A stretch of DNA of 64,000 bases from assembly GCF_000472385.1 (NCBI RefSeq), contig NZ_AWZU01000003.1, forward strand, positions 186,137 to 250,136. Direction: 5' to 3'. Numbering within the stretch: position 1 is the stretch's first letter; every line of letters begins with the position of its first letter. Of the stretch, positions 63,749 to 64,000 are shown piece by piece. Position numbers and translations under genes: made by a program. Origin of the DNA: Bradyrhizobium sp. ARR65 (lineage in GTDB: Bacteria > Pseudomonadota > Alphaproteobacteria > Rhizobiales > Xanthobacteraceae). The notes under the pieces were generated by a model, which worked only from the letters and a program-made list of their open reading frames with translations, was not told the DNA's origin and did no database searches.

Positions 63749-64000
63749 ATGCAGACTGTCGTTATTGTCATTCATCTCATGATCGTCATCGTGCTGATCG
63801 GCGCGGTGTTGCTGCAGAAATCCGAAGGCGGCGGACTCGGCATGGGCGGCGGGGCCGGTTTCATGTCCAGTCGCGGGACCGCAAATCTGTTGACCCGCAC
63901 GACGGCGGTGTTGGCGGTGGGGTTCTTCGCGACCAGCCTGCTGTTGTCTTGGATCGCCAGCCTCGATCGTAAGCCGACCTCGATCCTCGGCGCCCAACCC
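63749..64000 (+). CDS. secG: Preprotein translocase subunit SecG (cut by the window end)
   Basis: A partial gene: 84 codons are present and the stop lies outside the window. SecG supports SecYE-SecA protein export. Two membrane helices are visible (TVVIVIHLMIVIVLIGAVLLQ and AVLAVGFFATSLLLSWIASL) joined by the conserved QKSEGGGLGMGGGAGFMSSRG loop. GGAAGG lies before ATG 63749. The family length is 75-130 residues, so some of the C-terminus is missing. Confidence 0.94.
   Translation, partial: MQTVVIVIHLMIVIVLIGAVLLQKSEGGGLGMGGGAGFMSSRGTANLLTRTTAVLAVGFFATSLLLSWIASLDRKPTSILGAQP

Overview
The window is high-GC chromosomal DNA of an alphaproteobacterium, most likely Bradyrhizobium or a close relative in the Nitrobacteraceae. 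The evidence is the gene order (rpsB-tsf-pyrH-frr-uppS-cdsA-dxr-rseP-bamA-lpxD-fabZ-lpxA-lpxI-lpxB, and ppiD-trpD-trpC-moaC next to moeA-lexA), the alphaproteobacterial LexA box GTTC-N7-GTTC in front of lexA, several small Rhizobiales-type hypothetical proteins, and intergenic palindromes that I recognise from Bradyrhizobium genomes. No rRNA, tRNA, CRISPR array, prophage or intact insertion sequence was seen.

Layout. 0-9 kb: an outer-membrane beta-barrel protein, a small conserved ORF, a 32-residue membrane peptide behind two LexA boxes, replicative dnaE, a Tat-type periplasmic carbonic anhydrase, and a large secreted caspase-fold protein that lacks both catalytic residues. 9-24 kb: the core translation, isoprenoid, phospholipid and lipid A supercluster, all on the plus strand. 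It links ribosome components (S2, EF-Ts, RRF), UMP kinase, undecaprenyl-PP and CDP-diacylglycerol synthesis, DXP reductoisomerase, the site-2 protease, BamA and the lipid A enzymes LpxD, FabZ, LpxA, LpxI and LpxB. Many of these genes overlap by 1-4 bases. 24-28 kb: a class A beta-lactamase, citrate synthase and GluRS on the minus strand.

28-38 kb looks like an accessory block: GlnRS, a three-gene 2-oxoacid dehydrogenase operon (E1 alpha, E1 beta, E2), an NfeD protease/slipin pair, and an extra type I glutamine synthetase with a 60-residue partner. 38-45 kb returns to a conserved set (comEC, lexA, moeA) with small secreted or cytosolic proteins between. 45-58 kb separates moeA from moaC and looks like a second accessory block: an HdeD-like membrane protein, several very small membrane proteins with strong ribosome binding sites (including an overlapping 51/44-residue pair), a high-copy-type structured repeat, a HAD phosphatase, an FMN 2-hydroxyacid oxidase, an Old Yellow Enzyme, a CtpA protease, and an MFS transporter divergent from a CGNR regulator with a duplicated operator-like sequence between them. 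58-64 kb: moaC, trpC, trpD and ppiD on the minus strand, then tpiA and the start of secG on the plus strand.

The observations most worth following are (1) the SOS-box-controlled 32-residue membrane peptide, a possible analogue of the SOS cell-division inhibitor SidA; (2) the structured repeat RNA candidate at about 50.66-51.12 kb; (3) the inactive-site caspase homologue; (4) the twin operators between the MFS and CGNR genes; and (5) micro-genes of 29-51 codons that are easily missed by gene callers.
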